NCBI GenBank assembly: GCA_024655945.1
Contig: JANLFK010000002.1
Coordinates: 1 to 64,000, forward strand
Length of the DNA: 64,000 bases
Direction of reading: 5' to 3'
From: a candidate division KSB1 bacterium
Lineage (GTDB): Bacteria; Zhuqueibacterota; Zhuqueibacteria; JANLFK01; Oleimicrobiaceae
Positions within the stretch are counted from its first letter, which is position 1, and each line of letters opens with the position of its first letter. This document shows positions 54,401 to 63,144 of this stretch, piece by piece. The position numbers and the translations under genes are program-made. Under the pieces are notes generated by a model. That model did not search any database, was not told where the DNA came from, and saw only the letters and a list, made by a program, of their open reading frames with translations.

Positions 54401-57024
54401 GACGACTCCTCCCGCAAATAGGCATCAATCTCTTCGGCAGCAGCCAGGCCATCTGCAACGGCCTGCACTGCGGTAGTGCCGCCGTTCACTATGTCACCGC
54501 CTGCGAACACGCCGCGCCTGCTGGTTGCGTGGTGCCCCGGTCCGATGACCACCAGGTTCTGCGCAGTCAACTTCACCCCTGGCAGCAGCTGCGACAAGTT
54601 GTCCGGCGCTTTCTGTCCCAGGGCCTCAATGACCAAGTCAACCTGGATTTCAAACTCCGTGCCGGGCAGTTCTCGCGGGGCACAGAACCCACGGGGATCA
54701 GGGTCGGCGAGCTCCACATGCGCCAGTCGCACTGCCCTCACTCTGCCGTCCTCGGGGGTGTAACCCTTGGGCATGAACAAGTTCAGGAAGTGGATGTCCT
54801 CAAGCAGCGCGGACTGCTTTTCCGATAGCCACGCCGGCATCGTGCGAAACGATTCGAAGCACATGACATATACGTTGCGCGCCCCGTTCTTCTTGGCGGT
54901 AAGAGCGGCGTCCATCCCCGTGTTTCCCCCACCTACCACGGCCACGGTGCGCGGCACCGAGACGCGTCCTGCCCGTTTGGCCTCAGCCAGGAAGTCGATG
55001 GCACTGACCAGGTTCTCGTATGGCTGCGGCGCCAACGTTTTTCCCTCCGGCAACCCCATGGCCAGGAACACGGCGTCGAAACTGCGGAGGAGTTCCTCCA
55101 GATTGTGTTCCGCAGTCAGAGGCGATTGGTACCGGACATGCAGGCGGTCGTCGGGGAGAAGCTTCAGCAGGGTTTCGATCTCCTGGTCGGCCTTTTCGTA
55201 CGGAATGCGATAGGCAGGGATGAGATGGCGGACGACGCCCCCTGGTCGTGCCGCTGCCTCGCGCACCTCGACCTGGTGTCCTTTGCGTACCAAAGCTATG
55301 GCGCACGTCAATCCCGCTGGACCGGCACCCACCACGGCCACCCTCTTCCCCGACGGCTGCGCGGGCACCATCTGCCGCACCAGACCGCGCTCCCGGGCTT
55401 CCTTGGCCAAGAGGAGCTGCATGTCCCGGATTGCCACCGCGTTGTCGGTGAGAATCTTCTCGACGCAAGCCCCCTCGCAGAGGACCTCAGTCGGGCAGAT
55501 GTAGGCGCACATCTCGGGCAAAAGATTGCGCTCGGTCATGATCCTGTAGCCACGCTCGATATCCCCTTCAGCGAAAGCCTTTATGAAACCCGGCACGTCG
55601 ATCTGCGCAGGGCAGGCGCGTTGGCAGAACGGTGTGGCACAATTCCGACAGCGCTCCGCCTCCTCCTTGAGCCGATCCATTGCCAAGCGGCGCCCCAGCC
55701 TGTAGTTGACGCTGTAGATCTCCCTGTCGTGGATGACGCACCCGGTGCTCAGGCCGTCCCGCATGATCTGGGTGCACGCCGAGCACGAGATGCAGCATTT
55801 GTACGGGTCCATGGCGCCCACGTTTTCCAGGTCGCGCACGAAATCTGGGTAGGCCAAAGCGCCCCGTCCGAGCCCGATCAGCGTTGCCCACCCTTGCCGC
55901 ACCACTCCTGCCGCCACGTTTGGCAGGAAGAACCGCAACCATGAGTACCCCGAGCCAACCACTGGTAGGTCCGGATGCGCCCGCTGAATGTCGCGCGTGA
56001 TGCGTAGGAAAAGGTCAATTCCCTCTAACGGGTGAACGTCCGGAATGTAGCCACCCTTGATGGGAAAGTCGAAAGGTCGCCCGTAATGCGGGTTGTAGTA
56101 AGGATTGCCGATGGAGAGGTTTAGGACTGGCACACCCAGTTCCTTCAGCATGCGCACAAGCCGGATTGGCTCTCCGAGGTCCGGCACCTTATGGTCCTTC
56201 CTGGAAACCCCGAAGCCGTACGGGTACTCAATGGCATCGTAGACGTTGAGCCGCGTAGTCACAAACACGCCCGGCACCTGCTCGATGATCTTGTGCACCA
56301 CCTCCCGCAAGAATCTCGTGCGATTTTCGAAAGAACCCCCATACCTGCTGTTCTCTCTGGTGAACGAGGCCAACAGCTCGGACACGAGATAGCGGTGGCA
56401 GGCCTTGATGTCCACGCCGTCAAAGCCGGCCTGAGCAGCCAGTTTGGCCGCGCCGACGTACATCTCCTGCAACCTATCCAGCTCGGCGTCGCTGATCAGG
56501 GGGTAATCGGGCGGCAGCTGGTGCAAAGGGTCAAGCACCTTGCTGTGGTGAGCGATGATTGGCGCCGGCTTTCCGGTGGGCTTGGAGTAGCGCCCCGAGT
56601 GCGTCAGCTGCAGGACGCAGACGATATCGCGCTGACCGCCAAACGGCTTGCGCGCCGCCTCCCGCGTCTCCTCCACCAGCCGGGCAAACTCATCGACATT
56701 GTCCGGGTGAATCCACAGCTGACGCGGGTTGGACCTGCCCTCTGGTACCACGGCTGTGGCCTCAAACCAGATGAAACCGCTTCCGCCGGCGGCGTAACGC
56801 CGATAGCGGCGGAATGTGAGATCCCCCGGCCCGCCGTCCGGCGCGGCGTCGAAACCTTCGATGGGGTGAACCAGAAAGCGATTGGGCAGCCTCCTACCGG
56901 CGATGGTAAGCTTGTCGAACAGGATGCTCAGATCTTCGTCGTAAGGCAGGGTGAGTCCCAGCTCCTGCAGTTTGGCAAAGAGGTCTTCCTTGTGCTTGAA
57001 ATTGAATCGCTGATGTTGCGCCAT
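54388..57024 (-). CDS. OYE-family flavoenzyme fused to Fe-S/GltD-type NAD(P)H oxidoreductase
   Basis: The 878-residue protein joins three parts. Residues ~10-410 are an old yellow enzyme/2,4-dienoyl-CoA reductase-type FMN barrel. Next comes a TMADH-like cluster motif C-I-S-C-S-A-C-T-Q-x9-C. Then a DPYD/GltD-type Fe-S segment ([25 protein letters not shown]) and two nucleotide-binding folds follow ([18 protein letters not shown]). Electrons could pass from NAD(P)H through FAD and three predicted [4Fe-4S] clusters to FMN, which would reduce an activated C=C bond. GGAGGTATC supports 57024 as start rather than 57045. It heads a four-gene operon. Confidence 0.88.
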   Translation of the reverse strand: MAQHQRFNFKHKEDLFAKLQELGLTLPYDEDLSILFDKLTIAGRRLPNRFLVHPIEGFDAAPDGGPGDLTFRRYRRYAAGGSGFIWFEATAVVPEGRSNPRQLWIHPDNVDEFARLVEETREAARKPFGGQRDIVCVLQLTHSGRYSKPTGKPAPIIAHHSKVLDPLHQLPPDYPLISDAELDRLQEMYVGAAKLAAQAGFDGVDIKACHRYLVSELLASFTRENSRYGGSFENRTRFLREVVHKIIEQVPGVFVTTRLNVYDAIEYPYGFGVSRKDHKVPDLGEPIRLVRMLKELGVPVLNLSIGNPYYNPHYGRPFDFPIKGGYIPDVHPLEGIDLFLRITRDIQRAHPDLPVVGSGYSWLRFFLPNVAAGVVRQGWATLIGLGRGALAYPDFVRDLENVGAMDPYKCCISCSACTQIMRDGLSTGCVIHDREIYSVNYRLGRRLAMDRLKEEAERCRNCATPFCQRACPAQIDVPGFIKAFAEGDIERGYRIMTERNLLPEMCAYICPTEVLCEGACVEKILTDNAVAIRDMQLLLAKEARERGLVRQMVPAQPSGKRVAVVGAGPAGLTCAIALVRKGHQVEVREAAARPGGVVRHLIPAYRIPYEKADQEIETLLKLLPDDRLHVRYQSPLTAEHNLEELLRSFDAVFLAMGLPEGKTLAPQPYENLVSAIDFLAEAKRAGRVSVPRTVAVVGGGNTGMDAALTAKKNGARNVYVMCFESFRTMPAWLSEKQSALLEDIHFLNLFMPKGYTPEDGRVRAVRLAHVELADPDPRGFCAPRELPGTEFEIQVDLVIEALGQKAPDNLSQLLPGVKLTAQNLVVIGPGHHATSRRGVFAGGDIVNGGTTAVQAVADGLAAAEEIDAYLREESSCAK

Positions 57025-57213
57025 GATACCTCCGCGCTCGGACATTCCCGTTTATGAGGACCGTTGACCTGGCAGAGTCCGAAAGGTTGCAGTGGACCCG
57101 TGCGAACGGCGCTACGTTGCCCAAAGGTCTGATTGCGCACTTGGTCACAATGGCGAATGCGAAATGCAACGAGTGCGTCGAATTGGGCGTTGCTGGCACC
57201 CGAGCGGACAGCA

Positions 57214-57241
57214 AATATAGAAAATCAACCGGCAAAATCAA
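57214..57241 (-). promoter_or_regulatory. Candidate promoter for the OYE-SDR-flavoprotein-aldolase operon
   Basis: On the minus strand TTGATT (57236-57241) lies 16 bases before TATATT (57214-57219), in an A/T-rich island about 190 bases from the operon start. The sequence between 57025 and 57409 is otherwise non-coding and carries this promoter and its divergent counterpart. Confidence 0.55.
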
Positions 57242-57350
57242 AGTGAATATTCCCCCCTTGTCGCCGGCAAAACCGCGTTTTGCCGTATCCAAAGCGCTCC
57301 TGCGAAGGTGCCGGGTACCGGGAAGTGCGCTGGCAGCATCGCTTTACCGC

Positions 57351-57379
57351 TTGCTTTGTTCGCCCACATTTGATATATT
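57351..57379 (+). promoter_or_regulatory. Candidate promoter for the epimerase-to-amidohydrolase operon
   Basis: TTGCTT (57351-57356) and TATATT (57374-57379) are exactly 17 bases apart, and the ATG follows 30 bases later behind GGAGGAGAG. Together with the minus-strand promoter at 57214-57241 it forms a divergent control region of about 380 bases. Confidence 0.65.
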
Positions 57380-57409
57380 CCAACTCCGACACTGCTTGGA
57401 GGAGAGCGC

Positions 57410-58450
57410 ATGGCACCGCATTGGCCTTCTCGGATCAGCGACGAAGCACAGCTTGAGGACCTCCTCTCGGAACCCCTGCCAGAGGTGGTTGCGGCGTTAG
57501 CTACACTGCAGGGGGACATCCTCATTCTCGGCGTGGGCGGCAAGATTGGCCCCTCTCTGGCGCGCATGGCTAAGCGGGCCTCAGAAGCGGCAGGGGTGGC
57601 GCGCCGCATCATTGGCGTGGCCCTTTTCGAAAGCGAGCAGGCCCGCGAACAACTGGAGCGTGAAGGCATTGAGGCCATCCACGGCGACCTGCTCGACCGG
57701 GCTTTCTTAGAAGACCTGCCGGATGTACCTAACGTTATCTTCACGGCCGGCATGAAATTCGGTTCGGTCGCCAACCTCCCGCTCACCTGGGCCATCAACT
57801 GCTACCTGCCTGCACTGGTGGCCGAACGCTTCCGCAGCTCGCGAATTGTGGCTTTTTCCACGGGGTGCGTGTATCCGCTTGTGCCGATAACGAGCGGCGG
57901 CTCGCTGGAAACTGACCCTCCCCAGCCGGTGGGCGAATACGCCCAATCGTGTCTTGGCCGCGAAAGGATGTTCGAGTACGCCTCGCTAAACTACCGGACG
58001 CCCGTGGCTATCATCAGGTTGAACTATGCCGTCGAGATGCGCTACGGCGTGCTTGTGGACATAGCCCAGAAGGTGCTTGCTGGCGAGCCCATCGACCTGA
58101 GCATGGGGCACGTGAACGTCATCTGGCAAGGTGATGTCAACGCGATAGTGCTCCGCTGCTTGCAGCATTGTCAGTCCCCGGCTCTGGTGTTGAACGTCAC
58201 CGGGCCTGAGACGGCAGCGGTGCGCTGGTTGGCTACTGAATTCGGCGCACTCTTCGGCAAAAAGCCAAAGTTCATAGGACAGGAAAGCGACACCGCGCTC
58301 CTGAGCAACGCGGCCCGGGCCTTTGCACTCTTTGGCTACCCGAGGGTTCCGCTGGAAGTGTTGGTTCGCTGGACGGCCGACTGGATTGCCAGCGGCCGGC
58401 CGCTCCTCCACAAACCAACCCACTTCGAAGTGCGAAACGGAAAGTTCTGA
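57410..58450 (+). CDS. NAD-dependent epimerase/dehydratase-like protein without the catalytic lysine
   Basis: The 346-residue protein is an extended-SDR fold with a G-V-G-G-K-I-G nucleotide loop and a catalytic-site block S-T-G-C-V-Y-P followed by G-E-Y-A-Q-S-C-L-G-R-E-R-M-F-E-Y. The expected Y-x-x-x-K reads Y-A-Q-S-C, so the Lys is replaced by Cys. Either a different residue assists catalysis or the protein acts as a sensor or isomerase of another kind. GGAGGAGAGCGC precedes the ATG. It is the first gene of the rightward operon, 9 bases before the DHDPS-like gene. Confidence 0.85.
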   Translation: MAPHWPSRISDEAQLEDLLSEPLPEVVAALATLQGDILILGVGGKIGPSLARMAKRASEAAGVARRIIGVALFESEQAREQLEREGIEAIHGDLLDRAFLEDLPDVPNVIFTAGMKFGSVANLPLTWAINCYLPALVAERFRSSRIVAFSTGCVYPLVPITSGGSLETDPPQPVGEYAQSCLGRERMFEYASLNYRTPVAIIRLNYAVEMRYGVLVDIAQKVLAGEPIDLSMGHVNVIWQGDVNAIVLRCLQHCQSPALVLNVTGPETAAVRWLATEFGALFGKKPKFIGQESDTALLSNAARAFALFGYPRVPLEVLVRWTADWIASGRPLLHKPTHFEVRNGKF

Positions 58451-58459
58451 GGCGCCTCG

Positions 58460-59533
58460 ATGTCCTCTCCGTCTCTCCCTGCAGAGCTTGCCGCGCGTTT
58501 GCGAGCGGGAATGGTGATCCCTGCTCATCCGCTCGCCCTCACGCGGCGGCGCACCCTGGACGAGCGTCGCCAACGCGCACTCGCCCGCTACTATCTGGAC
58601 GCGGGCGTAGGGGGTGTCGCCGTGGCCGTGCATACGACCCAGTTCGCCATTCGCAAACCGAGCGTAGGTCTTCTGCGGCCCGTGCTGGAGCTGGCAAGCG
58701 AAGAAGTCGACCGGCACACAAGGTCCACTGGCAGAGCGGTGCTGAAGGTGGCGGGAGTCGTAGGCAAGACGGCTCAAGCGGTGCGTGAAGCAGAACTGGC
58801 GGCCCAATTGGGCTACCATGCAGTGCTCCTGAGCCTGGCGGCCTTCCCGAAGGCGAGCAACCGCGAGCTCATCGCTCACTGCCGCGCGGTCGCCTCGGTC
58901 ATGCCGCTGTTCGGCTTCTATCTGCAGCAGGCAGTCGGCGGACGAGTTCTTGATGTCGACTTTTGGCGACGCTTTGCCTCCATAGAAAATGTGGTTGCCA
59001 TCAAGATAGCCCCCTTCAATCGCTACCGGACCTTGGACGTGGTACGCGGCGTCGTGGAGTCAGGGCGTGGCGAGGAGATCGCTCTCTACACGGGCAATGA
59101 CGACAACATCGTGATCGACCTTCTCACCACCTACTCCTTGCGCAGTGGGGGCGCACGCGTGCAGAAACGCATCGTCGGTGGCTTGTTGGGTCATTGGGCA
59201 GTGTGGACCAAGAAGGCGGTGAAGCTTTTCGCCCGGGTAAGCGGAGTCGCAGCCTGCGGCCAAGATATTCCGGCTGAGCTCCTGACGCTCGCCGCACAGG
59301 TCACCGACTGCAATGCCGCCTTTTTCGACGCCGCCCACGGCTTTGCCGGCTGCATCGTCGGTCTGCACGAGGTTCTCAGGCGCCAGGGCCTCCTGCAAGG
59401 AGTCTGGACCCTGGACCCAAGCGAGGGCCTGTCCGCGGCGCAAAAGAAGGAAATCGACCGCGTGTATGCCGCCTATCCGGAGTTGAACGACGACGCATTC
59501 GTCGCGGAGAATCTGGACAAGTGGCTGTCGTGA
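58460..59533 (+). CDS. Dihydrodipicolinate synthase-family aldolase/lyase
   Basis: The 357-residue protein has a DHDPS/N-acetylneuraminate lyase-type barrel. The Schiff-base Lys is in V-V-A-I-K-I-A-P-F-N-R (near residue 182), and a Y-T-G-N-D-D loop follows. It is longer than DHDPS (~290), and the usual Tyr-bearing Y-N-x-P motif is not obvious. Family members make or break C-C bonds next to a 2-keto acid, or dehydrate sugar acids. Its tight coupling to the epimerase-like gene, and the separate KDPG-type aldolase in the divergent operon, point to a catabolic role. It is unlikely to be the lysine-biosynthetic enzyme. Confidence 0.85.
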   Translation: MSSPSLPAELAARLRAGMVIPAHPLALTRRRTLDERRQRALARYYLDAGVGGVAVAVHTTQFAIRKPSVGLLRPVLELASEEVDRHTRSTGRAVLKVAGVVGKTAQAVREAELAAQLGYHAVLLSLAAFPKASNRELIAHCRAVASVMPLFGFYLQQAVGGRVLDVDFWRRFASIENVVAIKIAPFNRYRTLDVVRGVVESGRGEEIALYTGNDDNIVIDLLTTYSLRSGGARVQKRIVGGLLGHWAVWTKKAVKLFARVSGVAACGQDIPAELLTLAAQVTDCNAAFFDAAHGFAGCIVGLHEVLRRQGLLQGVWTLDPSEGLSAAQKKEIDRVYAAYPELNDDAFVAENLDKWLS

Positions 59534-59573
59534 GAAGTGTCGCCACCTCATTGGTTCGCCAGGGAGACATGCT

Positions 59574-60572
59574 ATGAGCAAGCTGCTGCGCGTTGCTATC
59601 ATCTGCCTGTTGGTTTGTTCCTGCTTCGCCGAAATGGGAATTGCGCGCACCTTGTACGTGGTGACGCGCAGCACCAAGGTCTTCAGGTTGTCGAAGCGGG
59701 ACTTCCCCAGCGTGGGGCTGTTCGCGACCCGAGACAAAGGCCAAACGTGGGAGCACCTCGGCTGGCACTACACCAAGTGCTTCTCCGGAGCCACTACTGT
59801 GGTCGATGGCCAACGCGTCTACTATCTGGCCTGTGGCAATGGTGTGCAAAAGTCCCCAGACGGCGGCCAGTCGTGGACCATTACCACCGGCTCGAACATC
59901 ACCGAGTGCTTGAAGGTGGCAACCGACCCGCGCAATAGCCAGGTGGTCTACACTGCTTCCGCCTATGGCATTTTCAAGACTGTGGACGGGGGCAAGACGT
60001 GGCAGGAGAAGAACCGCGGACTGGCCAGCACTTTCACAGCTGCGGTGATTATCGACCCTGATGACCCGGAGATTCTCTACTGTGCCACCGAAGCTGGAGT
60101 CTGCCGAAGCAGGGACGGAGCCGAACAGTGGGAGCCCATCGGGCTGCTCGGCCTGGGTGTGCGGACGATTGTGCAGCACCCCGTGCACCGCGATATGCTC
60201 GCCGTGGGCACCGAAGAAGACGGGGTATGGCTCTCTCACGACCGTGGCACTACCTGGCAGCCGGCCAACGCTAGTCTGACGCACAAGACCGTGTACGCCC
60301 TTGCCTTTGCGCCCCAGGACGACCGCACCATGTACGCCGGCACTTTCCAAGGCGGGGTCTTCAAGTGCGAAGACGGAGGCGCCACCTGGAGGAGTTGCAA
60401 TGAAGGCCTGCGCGTCTTGGACATCCACGCGGTGCTCGTCGACCCGGACGACAACAACACCGTCTACCTGGGCACGCTCAACGACGGCGTCTGGTGCAGC
60501 ACTGACGGCGGCGGCCACTGGCGCTTCATCGGTCTGGAAACAAGCCAAGTCTGGGACATGTTCTTCGAGTGA
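59574..60572 (+). CDS. Secreted Asp-box beta-propeller protein
   Basis: The 332-residue protein has a signal peptide (I-I-C-L-L-V-C-S-C-F-A) and seven Asp-box-like motifs S/T-x-D-x-G-x-T-W. Examples are R-D-K-G-Q-T-W, P-D-G-G-Q-S-W, V-D-G-G-K-T-W, H-D-R-G-T-T-W and E-D-G-G-A-T-W. This predicts a propeller of the sialidase/photosynthesis-factor (YCF48) type. The arginine triad of true sialidases is not apparent, so an enzymatic role is doubtful. Binding of carbohydrate or protein at the envelope is more likely. GGGAG precedes the start. It lies 40 bases after the DHDPS-like gene. Confidence 0.85.
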   Translation: MSKLLRVAIICLLVCSCFAEMGIARTLYVVTRSTKVFRLSKRDFPSVGLFATRDKGQTWEHLGWHYTKCFSGATTVVDGQRVYYLACGNGVQKSPDGGQSWTITTGSNITECLKVATDPRNSQVVYTASAYGIFKTVDGGKTWQEKNRGLASTFTAAVIIDPDDPEILYCATEAGVCRSRDGAEQWEPIGLLGLGVRTIVQHPVHRDMLAVGTEEDGVWLSHDRGTTWQPANASLTHKTVYALAFAPQDDRTMYAGTFQGGVFKCEDGGATWRSCNEGLRVLDIHAVLVDPDDNNTVYLGTLNDGVWCSTDGGGHWRFIGLETSQVWDMFFE

Positions 60573-60613
60573 TGCTGATGACCTTGCACCTTCTGGCAGC
60601 TGGGAGCGTTGAC

Positions 60614-63049
60614 ATGGCACGAGTGCACTTTGCTTTCGGGATGGCGGCGTTGTTTCTGTTCTGCGCTGGCTGTCTGGCATCGGCTGGAGAGACTGGCTAC
60701 AAGCAAAGGCTCAACCAGGTGCTGACCTGGGCAGATACCAGCAAGAGCGAGAGTTTCTTTTCTGCAGCAGCCAAGATCTACAACGCCACGCACAAGGAGG
60801 AAGGGTTTCGCACCTTTTCCCGTGCCCTGCGCCGCTTAGAAAAGTCGCCCTCAGGCATGTTCGACATCTACAGCCTGATGATCAGCTACCTGGCGGTGCG
60901 CGACCGGCTGCCGGACAGCCTCAACCAGCAAGTCCGCCAGGCAATGCGCACCGCCTGCTTCTATCGCGGCGACACGGAAAACCATCTCACCATGTACTAC
61001 ACCGGCCTCTATCTGGCGGCGCAAGCCTTCCCTGACCTCCCGGCAGAAAAGTGGTACACAGGCAAGTCGGCTGCAGACAACATGGAGGAAGCGCGCGCCT
61101 GGCTGGATTACTGGATGCGCACCACCACGACCATCGGCCAGGGAGAGTTCGACTCGCCCACCTACATGGCCTTTTTCCTCGCACCCATGTTTGGTCTCTC
61201 CCAATGGGCGGAAGACCCTGTCATGCGGGACAATGCCAAGGGGATGTTGTACTGGCTGATCGCTGACTTTGCCGTGGAGCACTTGGAGGGAATGTACGTC
61301 GGCGCTCACAGCCGCGAGTACCCAGAACGGTTGATTGACAAGACAAATCCCGCCTCGGTGATGAACAGCTGGGCGTGGCTTTTCTTCGGAAGGACTCCGC
61401 CGCGCTACGATGACACCCTGCTCGCCGCAGCGTTCAGTGACTTTGTGCTGCCAGAGGTCCTCTACCGCATCGGCATCGACCGCAGCAGGCCCTATGTGCA
61501 CACCGAAACCAAACGCGTGCGCAACATCATGCGCCTGGGCACGGAGAAAAACCCTCCGGTCTACAAGTACACCTACATGACCAAAGACTATGCGCTCGGC
61601 TCAATGATGGGCGGCGGCATTCTGCAGCCCATTCAGCAGCATGTGTGGGACGTGAGCTTTGTCACCGAGAGCCGGCACGCCTCCATTTTCTCGGTTCACC
61701 CTTACATCGGCCAGGAAGACTTGGGCATGTTCTTCCCAGAGGAGATGAAGTTTGCCCTCGACGAGGTGACGCGTTTTCACACCTACTATGGCAGCGAGAA
61801 CAAGTGGTCGTCCAGCTCGCCATACGAGAAGACTTTCCAACACAAGAATGCTTTGATCGTCCTGTATGACATTCCGCCCGGCACGACCTTTCCGCACGTC
61901 GATACCTATTTCCCCAAGGACCTGGCGCGGCGGGAAGTTGACCCTTCCGGATGGATATTCGGCCAGGGCGGACGGACCTACATCGCCTACTTCCCGCTCA
62001 AACCGGGCGAGTGGATTGAGGAGTCAGAAGGCTACCGTTTTCGCAGCTACGCCTTGAAAAACGGCTGCATTGTCGAAGTCGCACAGCAAGACGAGTATCC
62101 ATCTTTCGAGGAGTTCAAGCGGACCATCCGCCGCAACACCCTGGTGCGGGACACCTTTGACGCTACCGTCACAGTGAGCTACACTACCTCTGCCGGAGAT
62201 GTCATGCAATTTGCCTACCATGGCGAACGGCGTCTGAACGGCACGCCCATCAATTTCGCCGACTATGGTCTGTTCAAGGGGCCGTTCCTCAACGCCGAAG
62301 TCGGAAGTCGCCGCCTGTTCATCGAGCACGGCGGGCAAGGGGTCGTAGTGGACTTTGCGGCGGCGGAACGTGCTCTCATTTTGCCCGTGGTGACCTGCGT
62401 GCGCACGCCGCAGGCTCCAGCGCTGGACGGCTCGCTGACCGACCCCGTCTGGGACAAGGCCCACCCTATCGTGCTGAGCGACGCCATCACAGGAGCTTCT
62501 CCTCGCTACCGCACTGAGGTACGCCTGCTTTACGATGAGAGCCATCTGTACGTGGGCTTCCGCTGCGAGGACGAGCACGCCTGGGGCAGCGTCAGTAAAC
62601 GCGACGGTCCCATCTACGAAGAAGAGTGCGTGGAGGTCTTCCTCAATCCTGCAAGCTCCACGCACCAGTACTATGAAGTCAACCTGAGCCCGCGCAACGT
62701 GGTCTTCGATGCTTGCATCGTCAACGATCGCACGCCGCAGCGAGCGGATGCCACCTTCAAGAGTCTCAAGGAGTGGGACGCTGAAGGGCTGCGGACTGCC
62801 ACCGCCGTCGACGGGAAGCTTAATGCGCCGGGGAAGGCGCGCGCTTGGACCGCAGAGATGGCCATCCCGTTGAGCCAGCTCTATGGTGCTCCGCACCGGC
62901 CGGTGAAGTCTAGGGAGACCTGGCGGGCGAACTTTTACCGCATTGACACGCCCGAAAGAAAGAAGGCTCAGGAGCTCTATGCCTGGAGCCCCACTGGCAG
63001 GCAGGCATGCCACCTGCCCTGGCGCTTCGGTTACCTCCGCTTCGAGTGA
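60614..63049 (+). CDS. Secreted two-domain protein: alpha-helical toroid plus CBM9-like domain
   Basis: The 811-residue protein has a signal peptide (A-A-L-F-L-F-C-A-G-C; possibly lipidated). A long N-terminal part (to ~570) with helical repeats follows, recalling polysaccharide lyase or heparinase-like toroids (W-L-D-Y-W-M-R-T-T-T, D-S-P-T-Y-M-A-F-F-L). The C-terminal ~210 residues are CBM9/DOMON-like: A-L-D-G-S-L-T-D-P-V-W-D-K-A, Y-V-G-F-R-C-E-D-E, E-C-V-E-V-F-L-N-P. This suggests binding and possibly cleaving a polysaccharide. GGGAG supports ATG 60614. It is the fourth gene of the rightward operon. Confidence 0.82.
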   Translation: MARVHFAFGMAALFLFCAGCLASAGETGYKQRLNQVLTWADTSKSESFFSAAAKIYNATHKEEGFRTFSRALRRLEKSPSGMFDIYSLMISYLAVRDRLPDSLNQQVRQAMRTACFYRGDTENHLTMYYTGLYLAAQAFPDLPAEKWYTGKSAADNMEEARAWLDYWMRTTTTIGQGEFDSPTYMAFFLAPMFGLSQWAEDPVMRDNAKGMLYWLIADFAVEHLEGMYVGAHSREYPERLIDKTNPASVMNSWAWLFFGRTPPRYDDTLLAAAFSDFVLPEVLYRIGIDRSRPYVHTETKRVRNIMRLGTEKNPPVYKYTYMTKDYALGSMMGGGILQPIQQHVWDVSFVTESRHASIFSVHPYIGQEDLGMFFPEEMKFALDEVTRFHTYYGSENKWSSSSPYEKTFQHKNALIVLYDIPPGTTFPHVDTYFPKDLARREVDPSGWIFGQGGRTYIAYFPLKPGEWIEESEGYRFRSYALKNGCIVEVAQQDEYPSFEEFKRTIRRNTLVRDTFDATVTVSYTTSAGDVMQFAYHGERRLNGTPINFADYGLFKGPFLNAEVGSRRLFIEHGGQGVVVDFAAAERALILPVVTCVRTPQAPALDGSLTDPVWDKAHPIVLSDAITGASPRYRTEVRLLYDESHLYVGFRCEDEHAWGSVSKRDGPIYEEECVEVFLNPASSTHQYYEVNLSPRNVVFDACIVNDRTPQRADATFKSLKEWDAEGLRTATAVDGKLNAPGKARAWTAEMAIPLSQLYGAPHRPVKSRETWRANFYRIDTPERKKAQELYAWSPTGRQACHLPWRFGYLRFE

Positions 63050-63144
63050 GAAAGGCACCACATTGTCCAGGCGCAACGGCGCGAAACTGTGCCGCCGCGC
63101 CTTCAGCGCAGAGAGGGAAGCATTGACCAGGAGGATGACCAAGC

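Noticed and set aside
59574-60572. Sialidase function for the Asp-box protein
   Set aside because: Asp boxes alone are structural. The catalytic arginines, Tyr/Glu pair and R-I-P motif of sialidases are not evident.
59376-60680. 434-codon minus-strand open frame
   Set aside because: It is antisense to the Asp-box propeller gene, whose repeated motifs and signal peptide clearly mark the real frame.
62024-63142. 372-codon minus-strand open frame
   Set aside because: It is antisense to the CBM9-bearing gene and shows no motif.
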